This document shows, piece after piece, positions 9,136-18,273 of a DNA stretch of 64,000 nucleotides; within the stretch, counting starts at the first letter, position 1, and every line of letters begins with the position of its first letter. Under the pieces are notes generated by a model. The model had not been told where the DNA came from and made no database searches. It saw only the letters and a list, made by a program, of their open reading frames with translations. The stretch is from Haliea sp963974125 (lineage in GTDB: Bacteria; Pseudomonadota; Gammaproteobacteria; Pseudomonadales; Halieaceae), in NCBI GenBank assembly GCA_963974125.1, contig CAXBCH010000012.1:34695-98694 (forward strand), written 5' to 3'. A program made the position numbers and the translations under genes.

Positions 9136-9864
9136 CTACCCGCCCTCCAATCCTGCACGCGCAAAACGCTCCGGACACCAGTCCGGCGGCACCTCAACAT
9201 ACCGCGCCAGCAGCTCTGGCAGCATGATTTCCAGTTCCGCCCGCAGCAGCAGCGGTTCCGCATCGCAGTCCCAGCAGGCCCGCAGTTGCTCCGCGGTCAG
9301 GCGCCCGGCACAGCTTGTCGCGAGCGGGGCATAACTCAGATGCCAGCGCTCAGGCGCCACCCCGCCGCGGTCCCTGTCATAGGGCCGGTAAAAGCCCTGC
9401 GAGTCCCCTTCCACCATGCGCGCATCCAGCCAGCAGTGCAGTGGACCAAAGGGACCATCGGGCGCGACCTCCTGCGGACTCAACTGCAGTGGATAATCCG
9501 TGGGTACGGCCGCTGCATCGTAAACATCCAGATCCGTGCCCCAGTGATGACGAGAAGTGCCCGGCAATGCCGAAAAGCGCAGGATGGCGCGAATGCGCTC
9601 GGCGACGGGCAGCGCCAGGATGGCAACCGGATTGCCGGCATCGTCGTGTACCGGGCGCTCGCCTGCTGCCTTGCCATTCCAGATGGCGCGCTGGCGTTCA
9701 TAGGAACGGTAGCTGCTGGCAATCGCCAGCTGGAAACCGTCAGCCGCGGCGTCCAGCTGCAGGCGCGCGAATGCAGCCGCAGCCTGAGGCTGCAGGCGAT
9801 GCCCGCCGGCGAGCGCCAGCAGATGACTGTCGTCGCGGCCGGTGAGCTGGTCGGGGGTCAGCAC
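9136..9864 (-). CDS. M15-family D-alanyl-D-alanine carboxypeptidase-like protein
   Basis: 242 aa. The zinc-peptidase motif SxHxxGxxxD is present as SRHHWGTDLD (His106, Asp113), and the C-terminal PERWHLSY supplies the last His and base region, as in VanY/LdcB enzymes that trim peptidoglycan stem peptides. IASSYRSYERQRAIWNGK is the conserved M15B substrate-site segment. No signal peptide is obvious at the predicted start, which is unusual for a periplasmic enzyme. It lies 16 nt after sfsA on the same strand, so it is probably in that operon. Confidence 0.85.
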   Translation of the reverse strand: MLTPDQLTGRDDSHLLALAGGHRLQPQAAAAFARLQLDAAADGFQLAIASSYRSYERQRAIWNGKAAGERPVHDDAGNPVAILALPVAERIRAILRFSALPGTSRHHWGTDLDVYDAAAVPTDYPLQLSPQEVAPDGPFGPLHCWLDARMVEGDSQGFYRPYDRDRGGVAPERWHLSYAPLATSCAGRLTAEQLRACWDCDAEPLLLRAELEIMLPELLARYVEVPPDWCPERFARAGLEGG

Positions 9865-9880
9865 TGGCAGGCTCCGCCCT

Positions 9881-10585
9881 TCACGCCGGGTCCAGGCTGA
9901 ACGGCAGAGCCTGCTCCAGTACCAGTTCGGTCGGTGACAGCGCGGTGCGCCAGACCAGCACCTCGACCCCTGCGGCCTGTGCCGAAGCCAGTGCGTCGCG
10001 ATAGGCCGGGTCGATCTCTCCCGCCGCGCTTACCCGGTTGATCCCGGCATGGAAAACGCAAAAGAACAGTACACTGCGGGTCCCTGCATCCAGCACCGAC
10101 TGCAATTCCCGCAGATGTTTGCGCCCGCGCTCACTGACCGCATCGGGGAACAGCCCCTGACCGCCGGAGCCGCACAGGGTGACCGACTTCACTTCGACAA
10201 AGACCCGGCCCGCAGGCCCGGCCAGGAGCAGGTCGGCGCGGCTGTTGGCACCGTACTTCACCTCGCCACGCACGTCCGGATAATTGTCGAACCCGGGTAT
10301 GCGCCCCGACTCGAAGGCCTCGCGCACCACCTTGTTGGCCAGGGCAGAATGGATACAGGCCAGGCCGCGGGAGGTGGCCACCAGCTCCCAGGTGTCGGCG
10401 TACTTGCGCTTCGGATCATCTGAACGAGACAGCCAGACAGTGGCGCCCTCCTCGACACAACCGGTCATGGCACCGGTGTTGGGACAGTGGGCGGTGATCA
10501 CCTCGCCACCGGGCAGGGCCACGTCCGCCAGAAAGCGCTTGTAGCGCCGCAGCAGGCGCCCCTCGCGCAGGGGCCTGAACTGCAT
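9881..10585 (-). CDS. sfsA: Sugar fermentation stimulation protein homologue, SfsA
   Basis: 234 aa, full family length. It has the conserved segments KRYKRFLADV-like (RRYKRFLADVALPGG), HCPNTGAMTGC, YADTWELV and VFVEVKSVTL, and the last resembles the D...EVK core of restriction-type nucleases. E. coli SfsA was described as a regulator of maltose metabolism and DNA binding; a nuclease role is inferred from the fold. The ATG overlaps the stop of the aminotransferase gene (TGATG), and sfsA next to dksA is a conserved arrangement. Confidence 0.93.
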   Translation of the reverse strand: MQFRPLREGRLLRRYKRFLADVALPGGEVITAHCPNTGAMTGCVEEGATVWLSRSDDPKRKYADTWELVATSRGLACIHSALANKVVREAFESGRIPGFDNYPDVRGEVKYGANSRADLLLAGPAGRVFVEVKSVTLCGSGGQGLFPDAVSERGRKHLRELQSVLDAGTRSVLFFCVFHAGINRVSAAGEIDPAYRDALASAQAAGVEVLVWRTALSPTELVLEQALPFSLDPA

Positions 10586-11760
10586 CAGGACAGCACCCGG
10601 GCCAGCCGCGTCACCGCTTCCTCCAGACGCTCCATGCCGGTAGCGTAGGAAAAGCGGATGTGCTCGTTGGCGCGCACGTGGCCAAAGTCGATACCCGGCG
10701 TAAGCGCCACGCCGTGCTCCTCCAGCAGGCGCCAGCAGAGCGCCTGGCTGTCGTCGGTGAAGCGGGATGCATCGGTGTAGATGTAGAAGGCACCGTCCGG
10801 CGGGCAGGGAATCTCCAGGCCCAGGCCCTGCAGCGCCGGCAGCAGGAAATCGCGCCGCTGGCGGAAGATGTCGCGGCGCTGGTCGAGGATCTCGCGGGTA
10901 GCCGGTTCAAAACAGGCCAGGGCAGCGTGCTGGGCCATGGTGGACATGGAGATAAACAGGTTCTGGGCCAGCTTCTCGAGACCCGGGATTGCCGCCTCCG
11001 GCGCCACCAGCCAGCCCAGGCGCCAGCCGGTCATGCCGAAGTACTTGGAAAAGCTGTTGACCACGAACGCCTGCGGATCCACCTCCAGCACCGAGCGGGT
11101 GGGGCCATCGTAGCCGAGGCCGTGGTAGATCTCGTCGACGATGAGGTTGCCGCCGCGGGCGCGCACCGCGGCCGCCAGCGACGACAGCTCCGGCAGGCTG
11201 AGAGAGGTGCCCGTCGGGTTGGCCGGCGAGGCCACCATCGCCCCCACCGTATTGCTGCGCCAGTGGGCGGCCACCAGCTCTCCGGTGAGCTGGTAGCGGG
11301 TGCTGGCGTCCACCGGTACCAGCTGGCCACGGCCTTCAACCAGGCGCATGAAATGACGGTTGCAGGGATAGCCAGGATCTGTCAGCAGCATGCCGTCGCC
11401 CGGGTTCAGCAGCAATGCGCTCAGCAACAGCAGGGCACCGGAGGCACCCGGCGTGACAAAGATGCGCGCCGGCGCAATATCCAGCCCGTACTCGGCCCTG
11501 TAGTGTTGCGACAGGGCCTCGCGCAGGGCCGGCAGGCCCGCCGCCTGGGAGTAGTGGGTATGGCCCTCCGCCAGCGCCCTGCGACCGGCCTCCACGATCG
11601 GCGCTGCGGTGGAGAAGTCGGGGGCGCCCGCGGCCAGGTGCACGATATCCCGACCTGAGGCCGCCAGTTCAGTGGCCCGGTTCAGCACCTCGACGACGCG
11701 AAAGGGCTCAATGTCCGCCACCCGGTCGGCGAGGCGCAATGCACTTGGAGTGTCTTGCAT
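10585..11760 (-). CDS. Class I/II PLP-dependent aminotransferase
   Basis: 391 aa. This fold-type I enzyme has HLAAGAPDFST near the N-terminus, ASPANPTGTSLS, the PLP-phenol contacts in VDEIYHGLGYD and the Schiff-base lysine in VNSFSKYFGMTGWRLGW. It is related to AspC/AlaT-type enzymes found beside sfsA and dksA in Pseudomonas; the amino donor is unknown. An ATG 11 codons upstream is possible, but GGGGAG lies 7 nt before the ATG at 11760, so that start is chosen. It is translationally coupled to sfsA. Confidence 0.88.
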   Translation of the reverse strand: MQDTPSALRLADRVADIEPFRVVEVLNRATELAASGRDIVHLAAGAPDFSTAAPIVEAGRRALAEGHTHYSQAAGLPALREALSQHYRAEYGLDIAPARIFVTPGASGALLLLSALLLNPGDGMLLTDPGYPCNRHFMRLVEGRGQLVPVDASTRYQLTGELVAAHWRSNTVGAMVASPANPTGTSLSLPELSSLAAAVRARGGNLIVDEIYHGLGYDGPTRSVLEVDPQAFVVNSFSKYFGMTGWRLGWLVAPEAAIPGLEKLAQNLFISMSTMAQHAALACFEPATREILDQRRDIFRQRRDFLLPALQGLGLEIPCPPDGAFYIYTDASRFTDDSQALCWRLLEEHGVALTPGIDFGHVRANEHIRFSYATGMERLEEAVTRLARVLS

Positions 11761-11984
11761 GGATCTCTCCCCAAAAGGATTCGTGGCGGCCATTCTAACA
11801 ACGCCCGGGCGCGCTTGTTAGCGCCACGGGAAAGGGAAATCCGGCGCCTGAAACCTGCTTCGAATTTTGTGGCGAAGCAGGACGATATCTGGTAGTTTCT
11901 CCGCGCTCAGCCGCCGGGGCCCCGGCTCCGCGCACTCACTACGGTGGGTTTTTCGTGTCACCCTATCCCTATGGGGCTACAGTC

Positions 11985-12464
11985 ATGCCAAAAGCAGCAG
12001 AAATGAACGCGCAAACCAAGACCAGCAGCGCGCCCACGCCATCTTCCAACGCCGACTTCAAGAACTTCGTGCCCTACAAGCCCAAGCGCGGCGAGGAGTA
12101 CATGAGTGAAGGGCAGCGGGAACACTTCCGCAATATCCTGCGCAACTGGAAGGCAGAGTTGATGCAGGAAGTGGATCGCACCGTGACCCACATGAAGGAC
12201 GAGGCTGCCAATTTCCCCGATCCGGCCGATCGCGCCACCCAGGAAGAAGAATTCAGCCTGGAACTGCGCACCCGCGACCGTGAGCGCAAGCTGATCAAGA
12301 AGATCGACGCCACCATTGAACGCATCAACCAGGACGATTACGGTTTCTGCGATGCCTGCGGCGTTGATATCGGCATCAAGCGCCTGGAGGCCCGGCCCAC
12401 CGCCACCCTGTGCATCGACTGCAAGACACTTGATGAGATCAAGGAAAAGCAGGAAAAGGGCTGA
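11985..12464 (+). CDS. dksA: RNA polymerase-binding transcription factor DksA
   Basis: 159 aa from this ATG. DksA binds the RNA polymerase secondary channel and, with ppGpp, adjusts rRNA, ribosomal and amino-acid promoters. The coiled-coil segment has the tip motif DPADRATQEEEF and the zinc finger CDACGVDIG...CIDC. A GTG start 10 codons upstream is possible, but the ATG has a GGGG element at good distance. An N-terminal tail rich in Ala/Lys/Ser precedes the YMSEGQREHFRNIL core. The next gene is gluQRS, as in E. coli and Pseudomonas. Confidence 0.95.
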   Translation: MPKAAEMNAQTKTSSAPTPSSNADFKNFVPYKPKRGEEYMSEGQREHFRNILRNWKAELMQEVDRTVTHMKDEAANFPDPADRATQEEEFSLELRTRDRERKLIKKIDATIERINQDDYGFCDACGVDIGIKRLEARPTATLCIDCKTLDEIKEKQEKG

Positions 12465-12504
12465 ATCCCGGGGCGGCCGGCGCTGAAGCCGTACGCCCGG
12501 ACTG

Positions 12505-13398
12505 ATGACCCCGACCCGACCAGCGGCCTACCGCGGACGTTTTGCGCCCTCCCCCACCGGTCCACTTCACCTCGGCTCCCTGCTTGCCGCGCTGGCGAGC
12601 TGGCTCCATGCCCGCAGCGCCGGCGGGGCCTGGCTACTGCGGATCGAGGATATCGACCCCCCCCGGGAACAACCCGGTGCCAGCGCCGCCATCATCCACA
12701 GCCTGGAACAACACGGCTTGCGCCAGGATGGCGACATCCTCTGGCAGAGCCGGCGCAGCGCCGCCTACGACGCGGCACTGGCCCTGCTGGAGGCAGGCGG
12801 CCACCTGTTCGCCTGCACCTGCAGCCGACGCCAACTCGACGCCAGCGGCAGCTGCCAGCGCGGCTGCCGCAACCGGCAGTCTCCTGCCACCGGCAAACCC
12901 GGCGCCCTGCGCGTCGCGGTGCCGCCCGACTTTACCAGCGAGTGGGACGATCCCTGGCAGGGCCGGCAACACTGGCCTCTGGGGCAGCAGCTGACGGACT
13001 TCATTGTCCGCCGCAAGGATGGCCTCTACGCCTACCAGCTGGCGGTGGTGGTGGACGACGCGGACCAGCAGATTACCGATGTTGTGCGCGGCGCCGACCT
13101 GCTGGATTCGACACCGCGTCAGCACCTGCTGCAAACGCTGCTGGGCTACCCGCAGCCGCGCTATGCCCATATCCCCGTGCTGGCGGACAGTCAGGGCCAG
13201 AAACTGAGCAAGCAGAACCTGGCACCGGCGCTGGACGACACCGCCGCCCCTGACAACCTGCGCCGCGCCCTGCACTACCTGGGGCAGCCAGCGCCACCCG
13301 CCGGCGTCAACAGCGCAGCGGAACTGCTGGAGTTCGCCCTGCGGCACTGGTCGCCCCACAGCCTCTCACGGGGTCCGTCCGTGACCGTCGGGCACTGA
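12505..13398 (+). CDS. gluQ: Glutamyl-Q tRNA(Asp) synthetase
   Basis: 297 aa paralogue of the GluRS catalytic domain without the anticodon-binding part. It attaches glutamate to queuosine in tRNA-Asp. The HIGH-type motif is PTGPLHLGSL, the KMSKS-type motif is QKLSKQN, and a zinc site is visible as CTC...CQRGC. It lies 40 nt behind dksA, a conserved pair in which gluQ expression depends on dksA read-through in E. coli. Confidence 0.95.
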   Translation: MTPTRPAAYRGRFAPSPTGPLHLGSLLAALASWLHARSAGGAWLLRIEDIDPPREQPGASAAIIHSLEQHGLRQDGDILWQSRRSAAYDAALALLEAGGHLFACTCSRRQLDASGSCQRGCRNRQSPATGKPGALRVAVPPDFTSEWDDPWQGRQHWPLGQQLTDFIVRRKDGLYAYQLAVVVDDADQQITDVVRGADLLDSTPRQHLLQTLLGYPQPRYAHIPVLADSQGQKLSKQNLAPALDDTAAPDNLRRALHYLGQPAPPAGVNSAAELLEFALRHWSPHSLSRGPSVTVGH

Positions 13399-13462
13399 GG
13401 CGCTTTACCCACCGTTGGTGCTTCAGTAGTATCCATGGCCACGGCGTCCGGGGGCACCCAAC

Positions 13463-13639
13463 ATGTATATCAATCGGGCCCTGCTCCTGCTCATGGGGCT
13501 GGCCTTCATTTTCCTGCCTGCGATAGAACAGTGGCTGTGGGGGCCGGACGCGGACTGGTACCGCCCCTTCGTACTCTGGCTGGCAGCCATATTCGCGGCC
13601 TGGTGGAACCAGTTCCGCAGGTACCCGGATGAGCTTTAG
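13463..13639 (+). CDS. cbrX: CbrX-like small membrane protein upstream of cbrA
   Basis: 58 aa: MYINRALLLLMGLAFIFLP, a polar patch with EQWLWGPDADWYRP, a second hydrophobic helix FVLWLAAIFAAWW, and a basic end NQFRRYPDEL. Two membrane helices are predicted. Its 3' end overlaps the cbrA ATG by 11 nt, so translation is probably coupled. In Pseudomonas a small ORF called cbrX overlaps cbrA in the same way and influences cbrA translation; position, size and overlap support the same identity here. The molecular role is unproven. Confidence 0.8.
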   Translation: MYINRALLLLMGLAFIFLPAIEQWLWGPDADWYRPFVLWLAAIFAAWWNQFRRYPDEL

Positions 13640-16604
13640 TCTGCCGGAAATCATGCTGGCGATTGTCGCCTACCTGCTGGTGCTGTTCCTGGTCGCACAT
13701 CTGGCCGAGCGCGGCATTCTCCCCCGCGCCGTCACCCATCACCCCGCCACCTATGTACTGTCACTGGCGGTCATTGCCGGGGCCATGGCCAGCAACGCCA
13801 TCTTCGAACTCGCCTACCGCTACGGCTATGGCTACCTGCTGTACTACGCCGGCGTGGTGCTCATGTTCCTGCTGGCAACCCTGCTGTTGCTGCCCCTGCT
13901 GCGCCTGTGCCGGGTCTACCAGCTGGCGTCGCTGGCGGATGTGCTGACCTTTCGCTTTCGCAGCCACCGGGTGGGGGCGGCGGTCACGCTGGCCATGTGC
14001 CTGACCCTGATGCCGCTGCTGGCCCTGCAGATCCAGGCCGTGGCAGACAGCATCCACATCCTGGCCGGCGCCCCGGACCGACTGATGCCGGCTGCGCAGC
14101 GCCAGGACACGCTGGCACTGATGTTCTGCGTGATCATCATCGTCTTCGCCATCCTCTTCGGCACCCGCAACCTGACCTCCGAGCGCCGCAATATCGGCCT
14201 GGTGACGGCGGTAGCATTCGAGTCCATGGTCAAGCTGACGGCCATGCTGGCGATGATGTGGATCGCGGTGGGCGAGGTCTTCGGCGGCTTCGCCGGCCTC
14301 GGCGCGTGGCTGGCAGCGAGCCCCGATGCGCGGGCCGTGATCGAGCAGCCGGTCGCGGGGGATGCTGCCCGGGTGCTGCTGCTGGTGTTTTTTGCCGGCG
14401 CCGTGTGCATGCCCCACATCTTCCACATGGCCTTCGCCGAGAACAAGGAGTCCCAGGACCTGCGCGCCGCCAGCTGGGGCCTGCCCCTGTACCTGTTGCT
14501 GCTGGCCCTGCCGGTACTGCCGCTGGCCTGGGCAGGCATGCGCCTGGAACACGATCTGCCGGCGGGCTACACCGGGCTCGCCATCGGCATTGGCCTGCAG
14601 TCCCCCGGCTTTGCCGCGCTCGCCTTTGTCGCCGGCCTGTCTGCAGCCAGTACTGCCATTATTGTCGCCACCCTCGCCCTCGCCAACATGTGCCTGACCC
14701 ACCTCATTCTGCCCCGGCAGCTGCTGCAGATTCGCACCGACCAGAGCCTCTACGACCAGCTCAAGTGGCTGCGGCGCGGCCTGATTACCCTGCTCATCGT
14801 TGCCGGCTACGGTTTTTTCATGGCGGTAAACGGCAAACAGAGCCTGGCCCAGCTCGGCCTGGTCGCCTTTGCCGGCACCCTGCAATTCCTGCCGGGCATT
14901 GTCGCCACGCCCTACTGGGCCGGGGCCAATCGCAAAGGCCTTGTCAGCGGCCTGGTCGGTGGCCTGCTGACCTGGTTCCTGCTGCTGCTCCTGCCGGCCC
15001 TGGGCATCCCCCAGCCAGACTGGCTGGAGCTGGCAGCGGGCCACTGGTTTAGCGGCAGTGACAATGCCTGGGCCGTGGCCAGCCTGACCGCACTGATGGT
15101 CAACCTGGCCCTGTTTGCAACCGTGTCGTTGCTGTCCAGGACCACCGAAGAGGAGCGAGTGGCGGCGGAAATCTGCTCCATGGATGTGCTCAATCGTCCC
15201 TCCCGCCGCACCCTCACCGTGCACAGTGCCGGTGAGTTCAGCGAGCGCCTGGCGGGGTCCCTGGGCGAGGCCACTGCCCACTCGGAGGTCGCCAGGGCGC
15301 TGGAAGAACTGCAGTTTGACGAGAGCGAGATTCGCCCCTATGCCTTGCGCCGCCTGCGCAGCCGCATAGAGGCCAACCTCTCCGGGCTGCTGGGGCCGGC
15401 GGTTGCCTACAGTATCGTCAACCGCTGTATCCCCTTCGCCGCCAAACCGGGCGGCAGCACCGAAGATATCTTCCTGATTGAACGCCGGCTGGATGAGGCC
15501 GGCGGCCAGTTTACCGGCCTGGCGGCGGAGCTGGACAACCTGCGCCGGCACTACCGGCAAACCCTGGACAACCTCCCTATCGGCGTCTGCTCGCTGGCGC
15601 CCGACGGCGAGCTGCTACTGTGGAACCGCAGCATGCAGCGGATCACCGATATCCCCTCCTCCGCCGTGCTGGGCTCGGTGCTCGACTCCCTGCCCACACC
15701 CTGGCGCCAGATCATTGCCAATTTCCTGCGCGAGGACGCCGATACCATCCTCAAGCGTGAAGTCGCCCTGGGAGACGGCATCTCGCGCTGGATCAGCCTG
15801 CACAAGGCCAGCGCCGGCGGTGACCCGGATGGCGACCAGATCGTGCTGGTGGAAGATATCTCCGACTATGAGCGGCTGGAGCAGGAGCTTCTGCACAGCG
15901 AACGCCTGGCCTCCATCGGCCGTCTTGCGGCGGGCGTGGCGCACGAGATTGGCAACCCCATCACCGGCATCGCCTGCCTGGCGCAAAACCTCGAGTATGT
16001 CGAGGATCCAGTCGAGGTGCAGGAAACCGCGCGCGATATCCTGAAGCAGACCGGGCGCATCAGCCGGATCGTGGACTCGCTGGTGAATTTCTCCCATGTT
16101 GGCTCCGACGCCGGGGATATCCACCTGGAGCCCTGCAACCTCGCGGACTGTGTCGATGAGGCCATCCACCTGCTGCAGCTGGACCACCAGGCCAGGCCAC
16201 TGCAGTTCCACAACCACTGCCACCGGGAGCTGCTGGTACTGGCCGACGCCCAGCGCCTGCTGCAGGTCTTCGTCAACCTGCTCGGCAATGCCCGCGATGC
16301 CAGCGAACCCGGGGCCACGGTACAGGTACGCGCCAACAGTAGCGAGGGCAGGGCCAGCATCGAGGTGGAGGACGAGGGCAGCGGCATACCCGCGAACCTG
16401 CAGAGCCAGGTCTTTGAGCCTTTTTTCACTACCAAGGAACCGGGCGAGGGCACCGGGCTGGGGCTCGCGCTGGTCTACAGCATCATGGAAGACATGGGCG
16501 GCAGCGTTCTGATCCAGAGCCCGGTGGGGCCGCCGGAACGTCCGGGCACCCGGGTCATACTGCAACTGCCGCTGTGCAGCTACGGTAGCGAATTCCGGGT
16601 GTAA
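13629..16604 (+). CDS. cbrA: Transporter-fused sensor histidine kinase CbrA
   Basis: 991 aa. Residues 1-~500 form a 12-13 helix sodium:solute symporter-like (SLC5) domain, followed by a linker/STAC-like region, a PAS domain (~640-750, DNLPIGVCSLAPDGELLLWN), a HisKA domain with the H-box VAHEIGNPITG (phospho-His772), and an ATPase with DEGSGIP and GEGTGLGLAL boxes. In Pseudomonas CbrA transports and senses histidine and controls carbon/nitrogen balance through CbrB. Gene order cbrX-cbrA-cbrB-pcnB is the same as there. The input signal in this organism is not known. Confidence 0.93.
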   Translation: MSFSLPEIMLAIVAYLLVLFLVAHLAERGILPRAVTHHPATYVLSLAVIAGAMASNAIFELAYRYGYGYLLYYAGVVLMFLLATLLLLPLLRLCRVYQLASLADVLTFRFRSHRVGAAVTLAMCLTLMPLLALQIQAVADSIHILAGAPDRLMPAAQRQDTLALMFCVIIIVFAILFGTRNLTSERRNIGLVTAVAFESMVKLTAMLAMMWIAVGEVFGGFAGLGAWLAASPDARAVIEQPVAGDAARVLLLVFFAGAVCMPHIFHMAFAENKESQDLRAASWGLPLYLLLLALPVLPLAWAGMRLEHDLPAGYTGLAIGIGLQSPGFAALAFVAGLSAASTAIIVATLALANMCLTHLILPRQLLQIRTDQSLYDQLKWLRRGLITLLIVAGYGFFMAVNGKQSLAQLGLVAFAGTLQFLPGIVATPYWAGANRKGLVSGLVGGLLTWFLLLLLPALGIPQPDWLELAAGHWFSGSDNAWAVASLTALMVNLALFATVSLLSRTTEEERVAAEICSMDVLNRPSRRTLTVHSAGEFSERLAGSLGEATAHSEVARALEELQFDESEIRPYALRRLRSRIEANLSGLLGPAVAYSIVNRCIPFAAKPGGSTEDIFLIERRLDEAGGQFTGLAAELDNLRRHYRQTLDNLPIGVCSLAPDGELLLWNRSMQRITDIPSSAVLGSVLDSLPTPWRQIIANFLREDADTILKREVALGDGISRWISLHKASAGGDPDGDQIVLVEDISDYERLEQELLHSERLASIGRLAAGVAHEIGNPITGIACLAQNLEYVEDPVEVQETARDILKQTGRISRIVDSLVNFSHVGSDAGDIHLEPCNLADCVDEAIHLLQLDHQARPLQFHNHCHRELLVLADAQRLLQVFVNLLGNARDASEPGATVQVRANSSEGRASIEVEDEGSGIPANLQSQVFEPFFTTKEPGEGTGLGLALVYSIMEDMGGSVLIQSPVGPPERPGTRVILQLPLCSYGSEFRV

Positions 16605-16694
16605 CCCGGGGTGACACACAAGCTACTGTTCTGACTGGAAAAAGAACACTCACAGGAGTATGTTGGGAACCCTGCTTCCGAGAGGTAACACTGC

Positions 16695-18122
16695 ATGCAT
16701 CAGATTCTGGTGGTGGAAGACGAGTCGGTTATCAGGACCGCCCTGCGGCGCCTGCTCGAGCGCCATGATTACCAGGTTGCGGAGGCCGCGTCAGTACAGG
16801 AAGCCGAATCCAAGCACAGCCTGACCGATTTCGACCTCATTATTTCCGATCTGCGCCTCCCCGGGGCACCAGGCACCGACCTGATCAAGAAAGCGGGCGA
16901 GGTGCCGGTGCTGATCATGACCAGCTACGCCAGCCTGCGCTCGGCAGTAGACTCCATGCGCATGGGGGCCGTGGACTATATCGCCAAGCCGTTTGATCAC
17001 GGTGACATGGTCGCGGCCGTGGAGCGGATTATCGCCGACCACCCCACCAGCAAGGGAGCGCCCGCAGCCGTCGCCAATGCGAGCAACCGCGTCACCGGCA
17101 TTATCGGCAACTGTCCCGCCATGGTGACCCTGTCCGAGCACATCCGCAAAGTCTCTCCCACCGATTCCACGGTGCTGGTACTGGGCGAAACCGGTACCGG
17201 CAAGGAACTTGTCGCCCGCAGTGTGCACGAGCACAGCAAACGCGCCGATAAAACACTGATCTGCGTGAACTGCGCGGCCATCCCCGACACCCTGATCGAA
17301 TCGGAACTGTTCGGCTATGAGAAAGGCGCGTTCACGGGCGCCAACGCCAGCCGCATGGGGCTGATCGAGGCCGCCGACGGTGGCACCCTGTTCCTGGACG
17401 AAATCGGCGAGCTGCCAATGGAAGCGCAGGCACGCCTGCTGCGCTTCATCCAGGAGGGGGAGATCCGCCGCATCGGCTCGGTTCACTCCCGCAAGGTCAA
17501 TGTGCGGCTGATCTGTGCCACCCACCGCAATCTGCACGTACTGTCGGCGGAGGGCCTGTTCCGCCAGGACCTGTACTACCGGATCAATGTGCTGCGCCTG
17601 CATCTGCCGCCACTGCGCGAGCGTGGCAAGGACATCCTGCACCTGGCCGAGATGATGCTGCAGGTACAGTCCCAGCGCCTCGACAAGGGCCCCATGGAGC
17701 TGTCTCCTCGCGCCATCCAGGCAATTACCACCTATCAGTGGCCGGGCAATGTCAGGGAACTGGAGCATGCCATAGAGCGTGCGGTGGTATTGTCGGAAAC
17801 CAGCGAAATCGACAACGACGCCCTGGGCATTGACCTCGAACTGGTCAATATCAACCGGATTCGCGGACATGGCAGCAACAGTGTACAGGTTCCTGCGCTG
17901 CACACCCCGCGCAGTATCACCTCGGATCCCACCGAAGACCTGTCACTGGAGGATTACTTCCAGCGTTTTGTGCTGGAACACCAGGACTCAATGAGCGAAA
18001 CAGAGCTGGCACAGAAACTGGGCATCAGCCGCAAGTGCCTGTGGGAGCGCCGCCAGCGCTTTGAAATTCCGCGCAAGAAAAGCTCGAGCGGCAGTGGCCG
18101 GCGCCGGAAAGCGGCTTCCTGA
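16695..18122 (+). CDS. cbrB: Sigma-54-dependent response regulator CbrB
   Basis: 475 aa NtrC-type activator. The receiver domain has phospho-acceptor Asp52 (IISDLRLPG) and Lys in IAKPFD. The AAA+ domain has LGETGTGKEL (Walker A), ESELFGYEKGAFTGA (the sigma-54 contact loop) and GGTLFLDEIGELP (Walker B). A Fis-type helix-turn-helix lies at the C-terminus (MSETELAQKLGISRKCLWER). In Pseudomonas it activates the small RNA crcZ, encoded immediately downstream, and catabolic genes. A matching promoter and RNA are visible just after its stop here. It lies 90 nt after cbrA. Confidence 0.95.
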   Translation: MHQILVVEDESVIRTALRRLLERHDYQVAEAASVQEAESKHSLTDFDLIISDLRLPGAPGTDLIKKAGEVPVLIMTSYASLRSAVDSMRMGAVDYIAKPFDHGDMVAAVERIIADHPTSKGAPAAVANASNRVTGIIGNCPAMVTLSEHIRKVSPTDSTVLVLGETGTGKELVARSVHEHSKRADKTLICVNCAAIPDTLIESELFGYEKGAFTGANASRMGLIEAADGGTLFLDEIGELPMEAQARLLRFIQEGEIRRIGSVHSRKVNVRLICATHRNLHVLSAEGLFRQDLYYRINVLRLHLPPLRERGKDILHLAEMMLQVQSQRLDKGPMELSPRAIQAITTYQWPGNVRELEHAIERAVVLSETSEIDNDALGIDLELVNINRIRGHGSNSVQVPALHTPRSITSDPTEDLSLEDYFQRFVLEHQDSMSETELAQKLGISRKCLWERRQRFEIPRKKSSSGSGRRRKAAS

Positions 18123-18124
18123 GC

Positions 18125-18218
18125 GTTACCACCCTCGCGCGCTGTAACACCGGGGGGAGTAGAAGCGTAACAACTAACGGGAATTAGGCGAGCACCAAAC
18201 TTCTTGCTTTCAGGTAAC
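18125..18218 (+). promoter_or_regulatory. Candidate CbrB upstream activating sites
   Basis: Four GTTAC/GTAAC half-sites lie in 94 nt: GTTAC 18125-18129, GTAAC 18144-18148 (inside TGTAACA), GTAAC 18167-18171 and GTAAC 18214-18218. The first two face each other across 14 nt. They lie 30-125 nt upstream of the -24/-12 promoter, the usual place for enhancer sites of sigma-54 activators. From memory, CbrB sites in Pseudomonas contain similar half-sites; this needs comparison with published motifs. Confidence 0.5.
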
Positions 18219-18247
18219 CCTTTGATTTAAAACACCTAATAAGTTTG

Positions 18248-18263
18248 TGGCACGGCACCTGCA
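18248..18263 (+). promoter_or_regulatory. Sigma-54 (-24/-12) promoter of the CrcZ-like RNA
   Basis: TGGCACGGCACCTGCA matches the sigma-54 consensus TGGCACG-N4-TTGCA at all positions except C for the first T of the -12 element. GG and GC are correctly spaced. Transcription would begin about 12 nt after the GC, near 18273-18275, just before the A-rich motifs. Confidence 0.8.
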
Positions 18264-18273
18264 TTTATACGGG

